DNA of 64,000 nt from the NCBI GenBank assembly GCA_036260255.1, contig DATAAF010000084.1, forward strand, positions 1-64,000, given 5' to 3'. The notes beneath the pieces are model-generated. The model saw only the letters and a program-made list of their open reading frames with translations, did not search any database and was not told the DNA's origin. Positions 43,576 through 57,245 of the stretch are shown here, in pieces. A program made the translations under genes and the position numbers. Each line of letters begins with the position of its first letter. Within the stretch, counting starts at the first letter, position 1. The DNA comes from DASZJY01 sp036260255. Lineage in GTDB: Bacteria; Actinomycetota; Acidimicrobiia; Acidimicrobiales; AC-14.

Positions 43576-44214
43576 CTAGCCCGGGCTGCGCAAGGGACGG
43601 CGGACGAAGACCTGCCACAGGTTGCCCATGAACAGGTCGAGGAAGGCGCCCAACGCCTTCATCCGGCCCCCGAAGGTGCCCCCGCGCACGCGGAACGTCG
43701 TCAGCTGGCGGGCGAAGTCGGGGACGCTGATGTGCAGGATGCCCGAGCCGACGAGCTCGGCGCCCGCCTCCTGGTCCGCCTCGACGTGACCCTCCAACAG
43801 CCGGGTGTAGAGGGTGGTGGTCTCCGCCCAGCCGGTCGAGATCCGCTTCCCGACGATGTCCTTGTGGCCGATGAGGGTGAGCGGGCGGCCCTGCCCGTCG
43901 GTGAAGAACAGGCGGTAGAGCATGTTCTTCTTCGAGGCGGACACGTCGACGAAGAGGTTGAAGTCCCCGCGCTCCACCGGACGCCTTCCGCCGAGGCGGC
44001 TGCTGCGCACCCAGCCCCGGGCGGGGATGAAGAGGCGGGGGTCGTTCATGAACCGGTAGACGTCGTCCGTGGCGATGGTGAGGTGGAACATCAGGTCGGA
44101 GCCCTGGCGGCGGCCGTCCTCGAAGCCCCGGCGGTAGTCCGTCTGGCCCGGGGTGAAGAAGCCCTTCATCTCCTCGGTGAACTCGAGGTGGTACGGGGTC
44201 GAGCCGTCGGCCAT
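43576..44214 (-). CDS. Standalone domain related to GMC oxidoreductase/cholesterol-oxidase accessory region
   Basis: A 212-residue protein with no signal peptide. Its pattern (YHLEFTEEMKGFF, LMFHLTIATDDVYRFM, LFFTDGQGRPLTLIGHKD, ETTTLYTRLLEG, ISVPDFARQLTTFRV) resembles a domain I recall attached to cholesterol-oxidase-like GMC proteins. Here it stands alone, without FAD-binding motifs. The function is unknown. The ATG at 44214 follows GGAGG closely. It is transcribed in the same direction as clpB but separated from it by a strong hairpin. Confidence 0.6.
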   Translation of the reverse strand: MADGSTPYHLEFTEEMKGFFTPGQTDYRRGFEDGRRQGSDLMFHLTIATDDVYRFMNDPRLFIPARGWVRSSRLGGRRPVERGDFNLFVDVSASKKNMLYRLFFTDGQGRPLTLIGHKDIVGKRISTGWAETTTLYTRLLEGHVEADQEAGAELVGSGILHISVPDFARQLTTFRVRGGTFGGRMKALGAFLDLFMGNLWQVFVRRPLRSPG

Positions 44215-44245
44215 GTCGCCTCCAGGCTAGGGCCCATTACGAACC

Positions 44246-44285
44246 GGCGGTGGTTGTACGGGCCATAGCCCGTACGACCACCGCC
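44246..44285. terminator. Strong hairpin terminator downstream of clpB
   Basis: Arms at 44246-44263 and 44268-44285 form an 18-bp stem with one mismatch around a 4-nt CATA loop. It begins 12 nt past the clpB stop. There is no U-tract, a form reported for actinobacterial terminators. Confidence 0.7.
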
Positions 44286-44297
44286 AGCTCACAAGCG

Positions 44298-46805
<2,508 letters not shown>

Positions 46806-46831
46806 GCTCTCCTCGTTGTGCGATCAGGAAA

Positions 46832-46852
46832 CTTGATAACACCATTGTCAAC
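46832..46852. promoter_or_regulatory. HAIR-like HspR operator upstream of clpB
   Basis: CTTGATA-N7-TGTCAAC matches the HAIR layout (CTTGAGT-N7-ACTCAAG) with TTGA and TCAA cores exactly 11 nt apart. The right arm gives TTGACA on the minus strand, a perfect -35 hexamer, so bound HspR would block RNA polymerase. Confidence 0.75.
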
Positions 46853-46901
46853 GTTGCCCTGCACCGGCAGCATTCCCACCGCCGGGCGTTCCCAAAAGCG
46901 G

Positions 46902-49900
46902 TCAGCGGGGGCGCCAGCGGCGCCAGGCGCGCTCGGGCTTGTTCCTCCCGGGCGCTGCCTCGGGCAGCGGACGGGCCGGTGCGCCCTCCAGGTCAGCGGC
47001 GTCGTCGCGGGGCTCGGCTGGGGCCTCGACGGCCTCGGGTCGCGGCCGGTCGCCCTCCGGCGGGGCGGCGGGCGCCGCTTCTGGCAAGGGCCGGGGCACC
47101 GGTGGCCCCCCCACATCAGGGAGCGGCGGTCGGCGGGGAGCGGCGGACGGCGGCGGTGGTGCGGGCGGCGGCGGTGCGGGCGGCGGCGGTGGTGGGGGCG
47201 GCGGCGCCGACGGGGGGGCCGGTTGCGGCGGTGGGGCCGGCGCGGTGGACGACCGCTCCGGTATGGACAGGTCCTCGTCGAGGAGCTCGTTCACCGACAT
47301 CTCCTCGGGTGCACCGGGCCGCTCGGGGATCGGCAGGTCCTCGTCGAGCAGCTCGCTCATGGACAGCTCCTCGACCAGCGCGGCGGCCGCCTCGGGGTCC
47401 AACGGCGGGATCGCCGGCGAACGCCCGGGTCCTTCCTCCTCGGCGCCGAGCTCGGCCGGCCGGGGCGGAGGCGGGGCCGCTGTCAACGGCGTCGGGGGAG
47501 GGGGCGAGCCGGGTGCCGTCGGCGGTGGAGGGGCCGGGGGCGGCACCGGTGCGGGCGCGGGTGGCGCTGCCGGGGACGCCGCCACTGGGGGCGGCGCTGG
47601 GTCTGGCGGCGCCGCTGACGGCGGCGCTGGGTCTGGCGGTGCCGATGGAGGCGGGGGGGTCGGCGGCGCCGGTTGCTCGGAGGCCGGCGGTGGCGCCGGT
47701 TGCTGGTCCCCCGGGGTCGGCGCAGGCGCCGGAGGGACCGCCGTGGGCGGCGCGGAGGGCGGGGCGGGGGGATTCTGGCCCCGCAAAGTGGTTGAAATCC
47801 AGCCACTTTCGTCACCCAATTCGGGGGGAGGGGGGGAGGGGGCCGTCCGCTCCTCCACCATCCCGGCGGCCCACAGGTCGGCGGCCCAGTCGTCGTCGCC
47901 GCCGGCCGGGGCCTCCTCCGACGGCGCCGGGCGCGCCGGTGGGGCGGCCCCCGACCGCGCCGCCTGGGCCTCCTCCTCGATCAGCAGGTCCCACCAGGCC
48001 GGGTCGGACGGGAACTCGGGGGCGGCGTCGGGACCGGTCCCGCCGAGGAGATCGGGGTCGGACAGGTCCACCGCGGGCACCCTGGCCGGTGCCTCCTCGG
48101 CGGCGGTCGCGGGCGGGCTCTCCGCCGGTTCGCGGTCGCCGCCCCGGCCGTCGTCCTCCTCCTCGGCCAGCAGGTCGGGCACGGGCACCTCGACCGTCGG
48201 GGCGCCGTCGTCCTCGACGGGCGCCCGCCGGCGGCGCGTGCGGAAGGGCGGGGGCGGTGCCGGCCGGGGGACCTGCACGCTCGGGAAGCCGGTGGCCCGG
48301 ACGGCCTGGTCGGCCTTGGCGATCCACGCCGCCTGGGCGTCGGCGCCGGCGGGCGCTCCGGGCATGGCGACCGGCGTCGGCACCGGGCCCGGGACGTCGG
48401 GCGTGGGGCGGCGGCGCAGCCACAGGGTCTGCGCCAGCGCCACGAGGAACAGCCCCACGGTGGTGGCGAGGAGCACCTGCACCCGCCGGTCGCGCGCCGG
48501 TCCGCCCGAGGCGCCGGCGGCGGCTGCGGGTCCGCCGATGCGGGACAGGAAGGCGTCGCCCGTCCCCCCGCCGGCGGTCCGCTGGAGCGCTTCGGCGACG
48601 GGGAAGTCGGGCGAGGCGGTGAGGCCGGCGACGGCGAGGGTGCCGTCGAAGTCGACGGCGACCGCGAGCGCCTGGTCGGTCTGGCGGCCGCCGAGGTAGG
48701 TGGACCGCACGATCCTCGACCCCGCGGTGTCGAGCGTGGCGACGAACCCGTCCAGGAAGCCACCGCCCCGGGACCCCTGCACGGCGTCGACCGTCCGGAG
48801 GTCGGTGGACGTGAGCGAGCCGGTCACCGACGCCCGCCCCTCGGCGTCCACCGCGATGTCGGCGGCGGTGTCCGACCCCGCGCCACCGAGGTAGGTGGAG
48901 TACACCAGCGAGGACCCGCTGGGCGCCAGCTTCGACACGAAGGCGTCCGATTCGCCGTTCCTCCTGTCCTGGGCCGCGCCGGTGAGGGGGAAGTCGTCGG
49001 AGCCGGTGTTGCCGGTGACGAAGGCGTGCCCGTCGCCGTCGACGGAGATCGCCGCCGCCTGGTCGAGCCCCCGGCCCCCGAGGAAGGTCGAGTACACGAC
49101 CGAGGACCCCGTGGGCGCCAGCTTGGCGACGAACGCGTCGACCGCCTCGGCGCCCCCTTGGGGGTTGGCGGGGGCCGGCTGCAGGGGCGTAACCGACGGG
49201 AAGTCGCCCGACCGGGTGTCGCCGGCGACGTAGGCGTGGCCCTGGCGGTCGACGGCGATGCCCAGGCCGTGGTCCTCGTCGCCGCCACCCAGGTAGGTGG
49301 AGTACAGCCAGGCCGACCCGACGGAATTGATCTTTGTGACGAAGGCGTCGGAGTCGTCAGGGCGGCTCTGGGCGTTCTTCAGGGGCCCCCCGGCGATGGG
49401 GAAGTTGCCCGAGGTCGTGCTCCCGGTGAGGTAAGCGTCGCCGGCGTGGTCCAAGGCGATCCCCCGGACCGACTCCGCGCCGCCTCCCCCCAGGTACGTC
49501 GAGAACTGCAGCACCGCCCCCTCGGCGCCGAGCTTGGCGACGAAGCCGTCGTTGGTCCCGCCGCCGTAGGCCTTCTGCACGGGGCGGGCCAGCGGGAAGT
49601 CGGGCGAGCTCGTCTCGCCGGCGACGTAGGCGCTGCCGTCGCCTCCGACCGCCAGCGAGTAGGCGACATCGCGGCCGGCGCCGCCCAGGAACGTGCTGTA
49701 CACGAGCTCGTTGCGCACGGGATCGACCTTGGCGACGAAGACGTCGGTGCGGGTGCCCTCGGTGCCCGCCAGCTCCCGCTGCATCGGGCCGTCGGTCGGG
49801 AAGTCGCTGGACTCGGTGTACCCGGCCACGTAGACGGCGCCGGCGTCGTCGAACGCCACCCCGTAGGCGGAGTCGGTGCCCCCACCGCCCAGGAAGGTCG

Positions 49901-50639
49901 AGTCCTCGAGCACCGGGTCGATGACGAGGGCCCGGGTGGCGTCGTAGGGGCCCAGCCGGAAACCGACCCGGTTCTCGCCCCGGAGGTCGAACCCCCCGGC
50001 GACCGGGCGGCGCCCGCCCCCCTCCTCCTGGTAGACGACCGGGCGGGCCATCCGGGCCTCGCCGCCGGGCAGGGTGACCACCAGCTCGCCGCCGCCGCCG
50101 ACGCGAGCGCCCTCGGCCCCGTCGAAGGACAGCTCGACCACGTCGGGGTCGGCGCCGGGGGCGACGACGAAGTCGTACTCGAGGCGGTGCCCCCGCCCGT
50201 GGTAGACGACGTCGACGCCGTCCCACACCCCCCGATAGCCAACCCGGGTGTAGGACGGCACGCCGAACCGCCAGCGCTGCGGGTCGTCACCGAGGAGCAG
50301 GTTCGTCCGGGCGGGCAGGGCGTCGTGGCCGGCCGGGGCGGCGTCGGAACGGGCGCCCACCAGCCGCATGCGCAACGGGTGGGGGGTGCCGCGCCCGCCC
50401 ACGACCGCCTCCTGGGGCGACAGGGTGACGCCGTAGCCGGCGCCCCGGGCGACGAAGCGGGCGCCGTCGGCGGGCCGGAAGCTCAGCGGGACGCGCCCGA
50501 GGACCTCCGCCGTCCCGAGAGCGCCGGACCGGCGCACCTCGTCGTCGGCTGCCGGCCCCCGCCCCGCGCAGCCAGCGGTGACGGCCACCACGGCGACGAG
50601 CCCGACGAGGACCAGGGGCCGGGCGGGCAGCCTCCGCAT
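46902..50639 (-). CDS. Seven-bladed SBBP-type propeller lipoprotein with membrane helix and proline-rich tail
   Basis: About 1245 residues from the ATG at 50639 (GGGGGAAG upstream; ATG 50657 is an alternative). The signal peptide ends in lipobox VTAGC. After a beta-rich region come seven copies of an SBBP-like repeat of about 60-70 residues, each with ST(F/Y)LGG, a central VAVD-like strand and AYVAG-T-S-DFP, fitting one seven-bladed propeller. A single membrane segment (VLLATTVGLFLVALAQTLW) follows, then a tail of about 460 residues rich in Pro and acidic residues. The tail includes two copies of ELLDEDL(P/S)IPER. The topology suggests an outside sensor or adhesion domain with an inside tail; no function is established. 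Confidence 0.85.
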   Translation of the reverse strand: MRRLPARPLVLVGLVAVVAVTAGCAGRGPAADDEVRRSGALGTAEVLGRVPLSFRPADGARFVARGAGYGVTLSPQEAVVGGRGTPHPLRMRLVGARSDAAPAGHDALPARTNLLLGDDPQRWRFGVPSYTRVGYRGVWDGVDVVYHGRGHRLEYDFVVAPGADPDVVELSFDGAEGARVGGGGELVVTLPGGEARMARPVVYQEEGGGRRPVAGGFDLRGENRVGFRLGPYDATRALVIDPVLEDSTFLGGGGTDSAYGVAFDDAGAVYVAGYTESSDFPTDGPMQRELAGTEGTRTDVFVAKVDPVRNELVYSTFLGGAGRDVAYSLAVGGDGSAYVAGETSSPDFPLARPVQKAYGGGTNDGFVAKLGAEGAVLQFSTYLGGGGAESVRGIALDHAGDAYLTGSTTSGNFPIAGGPLKNAQSRPDDSDAFVTKINSVGSAWLYSTYLGGGDEDHGLGIAVDRQGHAYVAGDTRSGDFPSVTPLQPAPANPQGGAEAVDAFVAKLAPTGSSVVYSTFLGGRGLDQAAAISVDGDGHAFVTGNTGSDDFPLTGAAQDRRNGESDAFVSKLAPSGSSLVYSTYLGGAGSDTAADIAVDAEGRASVTGSLTSTDLRTVDAVQGSRGGGFLDGFVATLDTAGSRIVRSTYLGGRQTDQALAVAVDFDGTLAVAGLTASPDFPVAEALQRTAGGGTGDAFLSRIGGPAAAAGASGGPARDRRVQVLLATTVGLFLVALAQTLWLRRRPTPDVPGPVPTPVAMPGAPAGADAQAAWIAKADQAVRATGFPSVQVPRPAPPPPFRTRRRRAPVEDDGAPTVEVPVPDLLAEEEDDGRGGDREPAESPPATAAEEAPARVPAVDLSDPDLLGGTGPDAAPEFPSDPAWWDLLIEEEAQAARSGAAPPARPAPSEEAPAGGDDDWAADLWAAGMVEERTAPSPPPPELGDESGWISTTLRGQNPPAPPSAPPTAVPPAPAPTPGDQQPAPPPASEQPAPPTPPPPSAPPDPAPPSAAPPDPAPPPVAASPAAPPAPAPVPPPAPPPPTAPGSPPPPTPLTAAPPPPRPAELGAEEEGPGRSPAIPPLDPEAAAALVEELSMSELLDEDLPIPERPGAPEEMSVNELLDEDLSIPERSSTAPAPPPQPAPPSAPPPPPPPPPAPPPPAPPPPSAAPRRPPLPDVGGPPVPRPLPEAAPAAPPEGDRPRPEAVEAPAEPRDDAADLEGAPARPLPEAAPGRNKPERAWRRWRPR
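47251..47357 (-). repeat. Duplicated ELLDEDLxIPER motif in the proline-rich tail
   Basis: Two copies at 47316-47357 and 47251-47298 encode MSELLDEDLPIPER and MSVNELLDEDLSIPER, separated by a few residues. The surrounding tail is low-complexity proline, while these motifs are well kept, which suggests short linear binding sites. Confidence 0.7.
48590..49910 (-). repeat. Seven tandem SBBP-type beta-propeller repeats
   Basis: Approximate extent of seven repeats, each coding for an ST(F/Y)LGG start and ending near DFP, spaced about 180-210 nt apart. Seven copies equal one closed seven-bladed propeller. Confidence 0.8.
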
Positions 50640-50682
50640 CCGGCCATCTTCCCCCATGGTCGGTGTGGACGGCTCGGCGGAG

Positions 50683-52856
50683 TCAGCGCCGGGCCACCGC
50701 CCGGTCGAGGTGGGCGCCGACCACCGGTGCGAGCCACGAGGCATAGGAGGTCGTGAGGTGGTTGTCATCGCGGTAGACGAGCAGGTTGTCGACGACGACG
50801 GCGCAGGTGGCGGTGCAGAACCACGGCGTGACGTCGACGTACACGCCCCCGGCGCCGTCCACCGCACCCCGTTCCGCACCCAAGGCGTTCAGGTCGACGC
50901 CTTCCTCCTTCGGGTGGGTGCAGGCCACCACCTGGCTCGGGTTGGAGGAGAGGCAGTCGGGGACGTCACCGGCCGGGAGCGGCGGGGGGCCGAGCACGAC
51001 GGCGCGCGCGCCCTCCGCCTGCACCCGGCGCACCATCTCGGCCAGCCCGTCGAGCCACGCCCGGCTGTGGACCTCGAAGCGGAACTCGGGGCCGTAATGG
51101 CGCGCCACGCCGAGGACGACGGCCGCCGGCCGGTCGGCGCGGATGCGGGCGAGGACAGCGTCCCGCCAGGCGTCGCACTCCCGGTAATGGCGTCCGAGGT
51201 CGGGGCTCCAGACCGGGATGGGGAAGGGTGGGCAGGTGGACTTGGTCAGCGAGACGAGCGTCCAGCCCCGTTCGGCGGCCACCCGGTCGAGCGCCGGGAA
51301 CCACTGGGTGGCGTGCGAGTCGCCCACGAGCATCACCCCGGTGGGCGACTGGGCGTGGGCGTAGACGCACGGACGCAGGCGGGCCTCGGTGAAGCCGGCG
51401 TGGCACCCGTCGAGGAAGGGGCGGGCTCTGTCCCCCGACGCTCGGCGAAGCGGGGGGTCGAGGTTGGATGGGAGCTCCCGGCGGTCGACCGAGCGGGCCA
51501 CCGCCGCCAGGACCGGGGCGCCGGCGACGGTGACCGGATCCGGCGCAGCCGCCGCCGGCGACGGCTCTCTCCCCGCCGGTGCCGTCGCCGGCGTGGCCGC
51601 CGTCTCCGCCGGAGGCGCCACGACCCTGCCCTTCGACTGAGGGAGCGCCACCCCGATGACGACGGCGACCAGCACGGCGCTGACCGTGACGCCGGTCGCC
51701 ACCACCAGGGTGCGGGCCGGGCGTTTGGTGACCCACGGCGAGAACCGGACGGGGTCCTCCACCACCCGCACCGTAACCAAGGCGAGCAGGCCGCTCGCCC
51801 CCGCCAGGACCAGGTTGGGCCCCACGCCGAGAGGTCGACCGGCAACCGCCGGTGCCAGGGCGATCACCGGCCAGTGCCACAAGTACCACGAGTACGAGAG
51901 CTTGCCCACGACCTGGAAGGGCCGGAGGCCGAGCAAGGCACCGGCTCCGGCCCGGGGATCGGCGCACCCGAAGGTGATCACCGCGGCGGTCCCGCCGACG
52001 GGCAGGAGGGCGGCGGTCCCCGGGAAGGGCGTGAAGGGCCCGAGCGCAACGAACGACCAGCCGACGACGGCCAGCCCCAGCCAGCTCCCGGCGACCGCCA
52101 ACCAGGGAGGCACCCGGCGCAGCCACGGCAGGGAGAGGGCGATCGCCGCGCCGGCGGCCAGCTCCCAGGCCCTCGTGGGCAGGGAGAAGAACGCCCACGG
52201 CTGGTTGGCGTCGGTCAGCCACAACGACAAGGCCAGCGAGGCCGTGCCCACCACGGCGACGACCGCGACGGTGCGGGCGAGGGACGCCGCCTGCCGCCCC
52301 CAACCGACGGCGGCGACGAGGAGGACCGCCGGCCAGAGGAGGTAGAACTGCTCCTCCACGCCGAGCGACCAGTAGTGCTGCAACGGCGAGGGGTCGGCGT
52401 GGGCCGTGAGGTAGTCGGTGCGCAACCAGGCGAACCGGTAGTTGGCGACGTAGGTGGCGGCGGCCAGCCCGCCCTTGGCCACGTGCTCGGCGCGGAGCGG
52501 GGAGAGCCAGTAGGCCGAGCCACCACCGTGGCGGCGAGGACGAGCATCGACGCCGGGAGCAGCCGGCGGGCCCGGCGGGCGTAGAACGAGGCGAGCGACA
52601 GACGTCCGGTCCCCCGGAGCTCCTGCCACAGCAGGCCGGTGATCAAGAACCCGGAGACGACGAAGAAGACGTCGACGCCGACGTAGCCGCCCCGGAACGC
52701 CCCGACGCCGGCGTGGTAGAGGACGACGCCGAGGACGGCGACCGCCCGGAGGCCCTCGATGTCGGGCCGGAACCCGAACGACCAGGGGCCGGCCTCCGCC
52801 AACGGCGCACGCTCCCGGTGGGGACGCTCCGCCGGCTGGCGGTCGGTCAGGGTCAC
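50683..52856 (-). pseudogene. OafA/YrhL-type acyltransferase with SGNH domain, frameshifted
   Basis: The first ~112 codons from GTG 52856 encode a normal start (PDIEGLRAVAVLGVVLYHAG, GGYVGVDVFFVVSGFLITG, FYARRARRLLPASM). Near 52519-52526 the frame changes: the protein continues in another frame as SAYWLSPLRAEHVAKGG and runs to 50683 with about 610 residues. That part holds the remaining membrane helices, SYSWYLWHWPV and an SGNH domain with VGDSHATQW. Adding one base at the junction restores about 724 residues, normal for these enzymes, which O-acylate cell-surface glycans. Either a true frameshift or a sequencing error. Confidence 0.8.
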
Positions 52857-52946
52857 GGACCTTCGCTCCGCCCACGGGCCGGGTGCAAGGCCACGAGCGT
52901 CCCACACCGGGGCCGCCCGGGCGAGAGCCCGGGAAGCTCGTCGGCG

Positions 52947-53369
52947 CTAGGTGCGGCTCTTGCGGTACGGGACGGGCGACTGCTTCACGGGCACCAGGTC
53001 GCGCCGGTACTGACGGTGCGTGCGCTCGATGGCCTCGCGCGCCTCCCGGGCCAGCTGGTTCATCTGGGCCCGCAGGCGGGCGACCTCCTCCTCCAGCTCC
53101 ATGACCCGCTTCACCCCGGCCAGGTTGAGGCCCGACTCGGTGAGCTCCTGGATCCGGCGCAGCCGGTCGATGTCCCGCTGGCTGTAGCGGCGGCTGCCGC
53201 CACCGGTGCGGGCGGGATCGAGCAGGCCCCGCCGCTCGTAGATGCGCAAGGTCTGCGGGTGCACGCCCGCCAGCTCGGCGGCGACCGAGATCACGTAGAC
53301 GCCGCGGTCGACGTCGGCCCGCCGCACCCCCTTCCTCTCCAGAGCGCTGCCGTCGGCCGAACGTTCCAT
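52947..53369 (-). CDS. hspR: MerR-family heat-shock repressor HspR
   Basis: A 140-residue repressor. The winged HTH has VYVISVAAELAGVHPQTLRIY, ERRGLLDPARTGGGSRRYS, as in HspR, followed by a coiled-coil dimerisation helix. HspR binds HAIR sites with DnaK as co-repressor. Its start overlaps the dnaJ stop (ATGA), so it is made in the same operon it represses. HAIR-like sites at dnaK (57108) and clpB (46832) are its likely targets. Confidence 0.93.
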   Translation of the reverse strand: MERSADGSALERKGVRRADVDRGVYVISVAAELAGVHPQTLRIYERRGLLDPARTGGGSRRYSQRDIDRLRRIQELTESGLNLAGVKRVMELEEEVARLRAQMNQLAREAREAIERTHRQYRRDLVPVKQSPVPYRKSRT

Positions 53370-54496
53370 CACACCCCCAGATGCGTGCGGGGGGACTGCG
53401 TCGAGGCACTGGCCAGGGCCTCGATGGCCTCCCGCTCGGCGGCGGACAGGTTGGTGGGCACGGCGACCTCGACGGTTACGAGGAGGTCGCCGATGCCGGC
53501 ACCCGACGAGGAGGGCACGCCCCGGTTGCGGACCCGGAACGTGCGCCCCGAACGGGTGCCGGGCGGGATCTTCAGGGTGACGGGGTCGTCGAGGGTGGGG
53601 ACCTTGATCTCCGCCCCCAGCGCCGCCTCGGCGAAAGTGACGGGCACGGTGACGAGCAGGTCGCGCCCCCGGCGGGTGAAGAGCGGATGAGGGGCGACCC
53701 TGACGGTGACGTAGAGGTCGCCGGGCTGGCCGCCGTTGGGGGCGGCGCCGCCCTTGCCCTTGAGCCGGATGCGCTGGTCGTTGTCGACCCCGGGAGGGAT
53801 GCGGACCTTGACCTGGCGGGGCCGCCGCTCCATGCCGGTGCCCCGGCAGGTGGGGCACGGGGTCTCGACCACCATGCCCCGGCCCCCGCACCCGGGGCAG
53901 GGCCGGCTGAAAGAGAAGAAGCCCTGGTTGTCGTCGAGCACCCCTCGGCCGCCGCACTGCGGGCACACCGTCGGGCTGGTGCCGGGGGCCGCCCCCGTGC
54001 CCGAGCACGTGTTGCAGGGCGCCTCGGAGACGACGTTCACGGTGGTGGTCACGCCGTGGACGGCGTCGAGGAACGACAGATGCAGCTCCGCCTCGATGTC
54101 CTCGCCCCGGCGGGCGCCGGCCGTCCGCTGCGGCCCGCCGCCGCCCCGGAACCTCCCGAGCAGGTCGCCGAACAGCCCGCCCAGGTCGTCACCGGAGAAC
54201 GTGAACGTGCGGCTCCCGCCCGGGCTGGCCCGGCCGGCGCCGAAAGGACTTCCGGCCGCCATGGGCCCCAGGCGGCGCACCTCGTCGTACTCCTTGCGCC
54301 GGGCAGGGTCGGAGAGCACGTCGTAGGCGGCCGAGATCTCCTTGAACCGCTCCTCGCTGCCCGGGTGGGCGTCGGGGTGGTGCTGCTTGGCCAGCTTGCG
54401 GTAGGCGCGCCTCAGCTGGTCCTCGGAGGCGTCCTGGGAAACGCCGAGAACCTTGTAGTAGTCCTTCTCGAACCACTCACGCTGGGGCGCGGCCAC
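53369..54496 (-). CDS. dnaJ: Chaperone protein DnaJ
   Basis: A 375-residue DnaK co-chaperone. The J-domain (DYYKVLGVSQDASEDQLRRA) carries HPD in KQHHPDAHPG. A G-rich linker leads to the zinc domain with CNTCSGTG, CPQCGGRG, CPGCGGRG and CPTCRGTG, then the C-terminal substrate-binding region. It starts with GTG 6 nt after the grpE stop. Confidence 0.95.
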   Translation of the reverse strand: MAAPQREWFEKDYYKVLGVSQDASEDQLRRAYRKLAKQHHPDAHPGSEERFKEISAAYDVLSDPARRKEYDEVRRLGPMAAGSPFGAGRASPGGSRTFTFSGDDLGGLFGDLLGRFRGGGGPQRTAGARRGEDIEAELHLSFLDAVHGVTTTVNVVSEAPCNTCSGTGAAPGTSPTVCPQCGGRGVLDDNQGFFSFSRPCPGCGGRGMVVETPCPTCRGTGMERRPRQVKVRIPPGVDNDQRIRLKGKGGAAPNGGQPGDLYVTVRVAPHPLFTRRGRDLLVTVPVTFAEAALGAEIKVPTLDDPVTLKIPPGTRSGRTFRVRNRGVPSSSGAGIGDLLVTVEVAVPTNLSAAEREAIEALASASTQSPRTHLGV

Positions 54497-54502
54497 CCCG
54501 GA

Positions 54503-55230
54503 TCACCCTCGGACCTTCACCATGGCCGGGCGCAGGACGCGGCCCTTGAAGCGGTAGCCGGGCCGCAGCACCTCGGAGACGAAGGGGCCCTCCTCGGCGT
54601 CCTCGTGGGCCACCGCGTCGGCCTCGTTCGGGTCGAACGGCTCGCCCGCCGGGTCGATGCGCTCGAGCCCCTCCTTCTCCAGGAGCCCGACGAGGGACGC
54701 GTGGACCTGCTCGAAGCCCTCGCCGTGGGCCAGGGCGGCGTCGAACACGTCGAGGACCTCGAGGAGCTTCTCGACGAGGTCCTCGGCCGCCCGCTCGAGG
54801 TGCTCGGTCTGCTGCTTGACGATGCGCTTGCGGTAGTTGTCGAAGTCGGCGGTGAGACGCCGGAGCTGGTCGAGGTAGTCGTCACGCTCGGCGGCCAGCT
54901 TGGCCAGGTCGTCGAGCAGGGTCTGCTCGGCCTCCTCGACCTCCTCGTCAACCTGGGCCTCGGCGTTGGCCTCCTCCGCCCGAGCCTCGGCCAGGGCCTC
55001 GTCGGCGATGCGCTGGGCCTCGGCGATCAGCTCGGGATCGGCGCTCTCGGCCCCGTCGACGGCGTCGTCACCGACCACGTCGGCGCCGACCGCCTCGCGC
55101 AGGTCGTCCCAAGCGGACGACGCCCCCGATCGGCCCGACGGCGTGGACGCCGCCGGGCCCGCCTGGGCATCGGCCTCGTTGCCGGGGTCCTCCTGAGAGG
55201 CAGGCCGCGTCGGCCTCTCGGGCTCGGCCA

Positions 55231-55231
<1 letters not shown>
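54503..55231 (-). CDS. grpE: Nucleotide exchange factor GrpE
   Basis: A 242-residue protein that releases ADP from DnaK. A long acidic N-terminal region and coiled coil precede the core (LRRLTADFDNYRKRIVKQQ, LLEVLDVFDAAL, ending EVLRPGYRFKGRVLRPAMVKV), which is diagnostic. The ATG overlaps the dnaK stop (ATGA). Confidence 0.95.
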
Positions 55232-57060
<1,829 letters not shown>

Positions 57061-57096
57061 GAGCGCTTCCTCCCGAAACGGATTACTGACGGGCGA

Positions 57097-57127
57097 ACCC
57101 TACCAAACTTGAGTGCACTTGTATCAA
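57097..57127 (-). promoter_or_regulatory. Probable dnaK promoter
   Basis: On the minus strand TTGATA (57127-57122) and TAGGGT (57102-57097) are spaced by 19 nt. The -35 lies inside the HAIR operator, so HspR binding would occlude it. Confidence 0.55.
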
Positions 57128-57128
57128 G
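57108..57128. promoter_or_regulatory. HAIR operator for HspR upstream of dnaK
   Basis: CTTGAGT-N7-TATCAAG matches the HAIR consensus with a perfect left arm and the correct 11-nt spacing between TTGA and TCAA. It covers the -35 of the dnaK promoter. Confidence 0.85.
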
Positions 57129-57179
57129 GTCTCTGCCAACGACTTTGTTCCCGCCCGGCTGCCTCGCCTACCCCCAACC

Positions 57180-57226
57180 TTCTGGGCGCGCTCGGGGTCA
57201 AATGACGACCCCGGGCGCGCCCAGAA
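57180..57226. terminator. Long hairpin terminator between apgM and dnaK
   Basis: Arms at 57180-57199 and 57207-57226 form a 20-bp stem with one mismatch (a wobble on one strand) and a 7-nt loop, about 20 nt past the stop of the phosphoglycerate mutase gene. There is no U-tract. It would insulate the dnaK operon from readthrough. Confidence 0.75.
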
Positions 57227-57245
57227 CGAGGTCGGGGGCGAGGCG

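Noticed and set aside
47120..47800. Tandem-looking GC-rich repeats that might suggest a CRISPR or minisatellite
   Set aside because: The repeats are codon-level runs of Pro and Ala in the tail of the propeller lipoprotein; there is no regular repeat-spacer structure.
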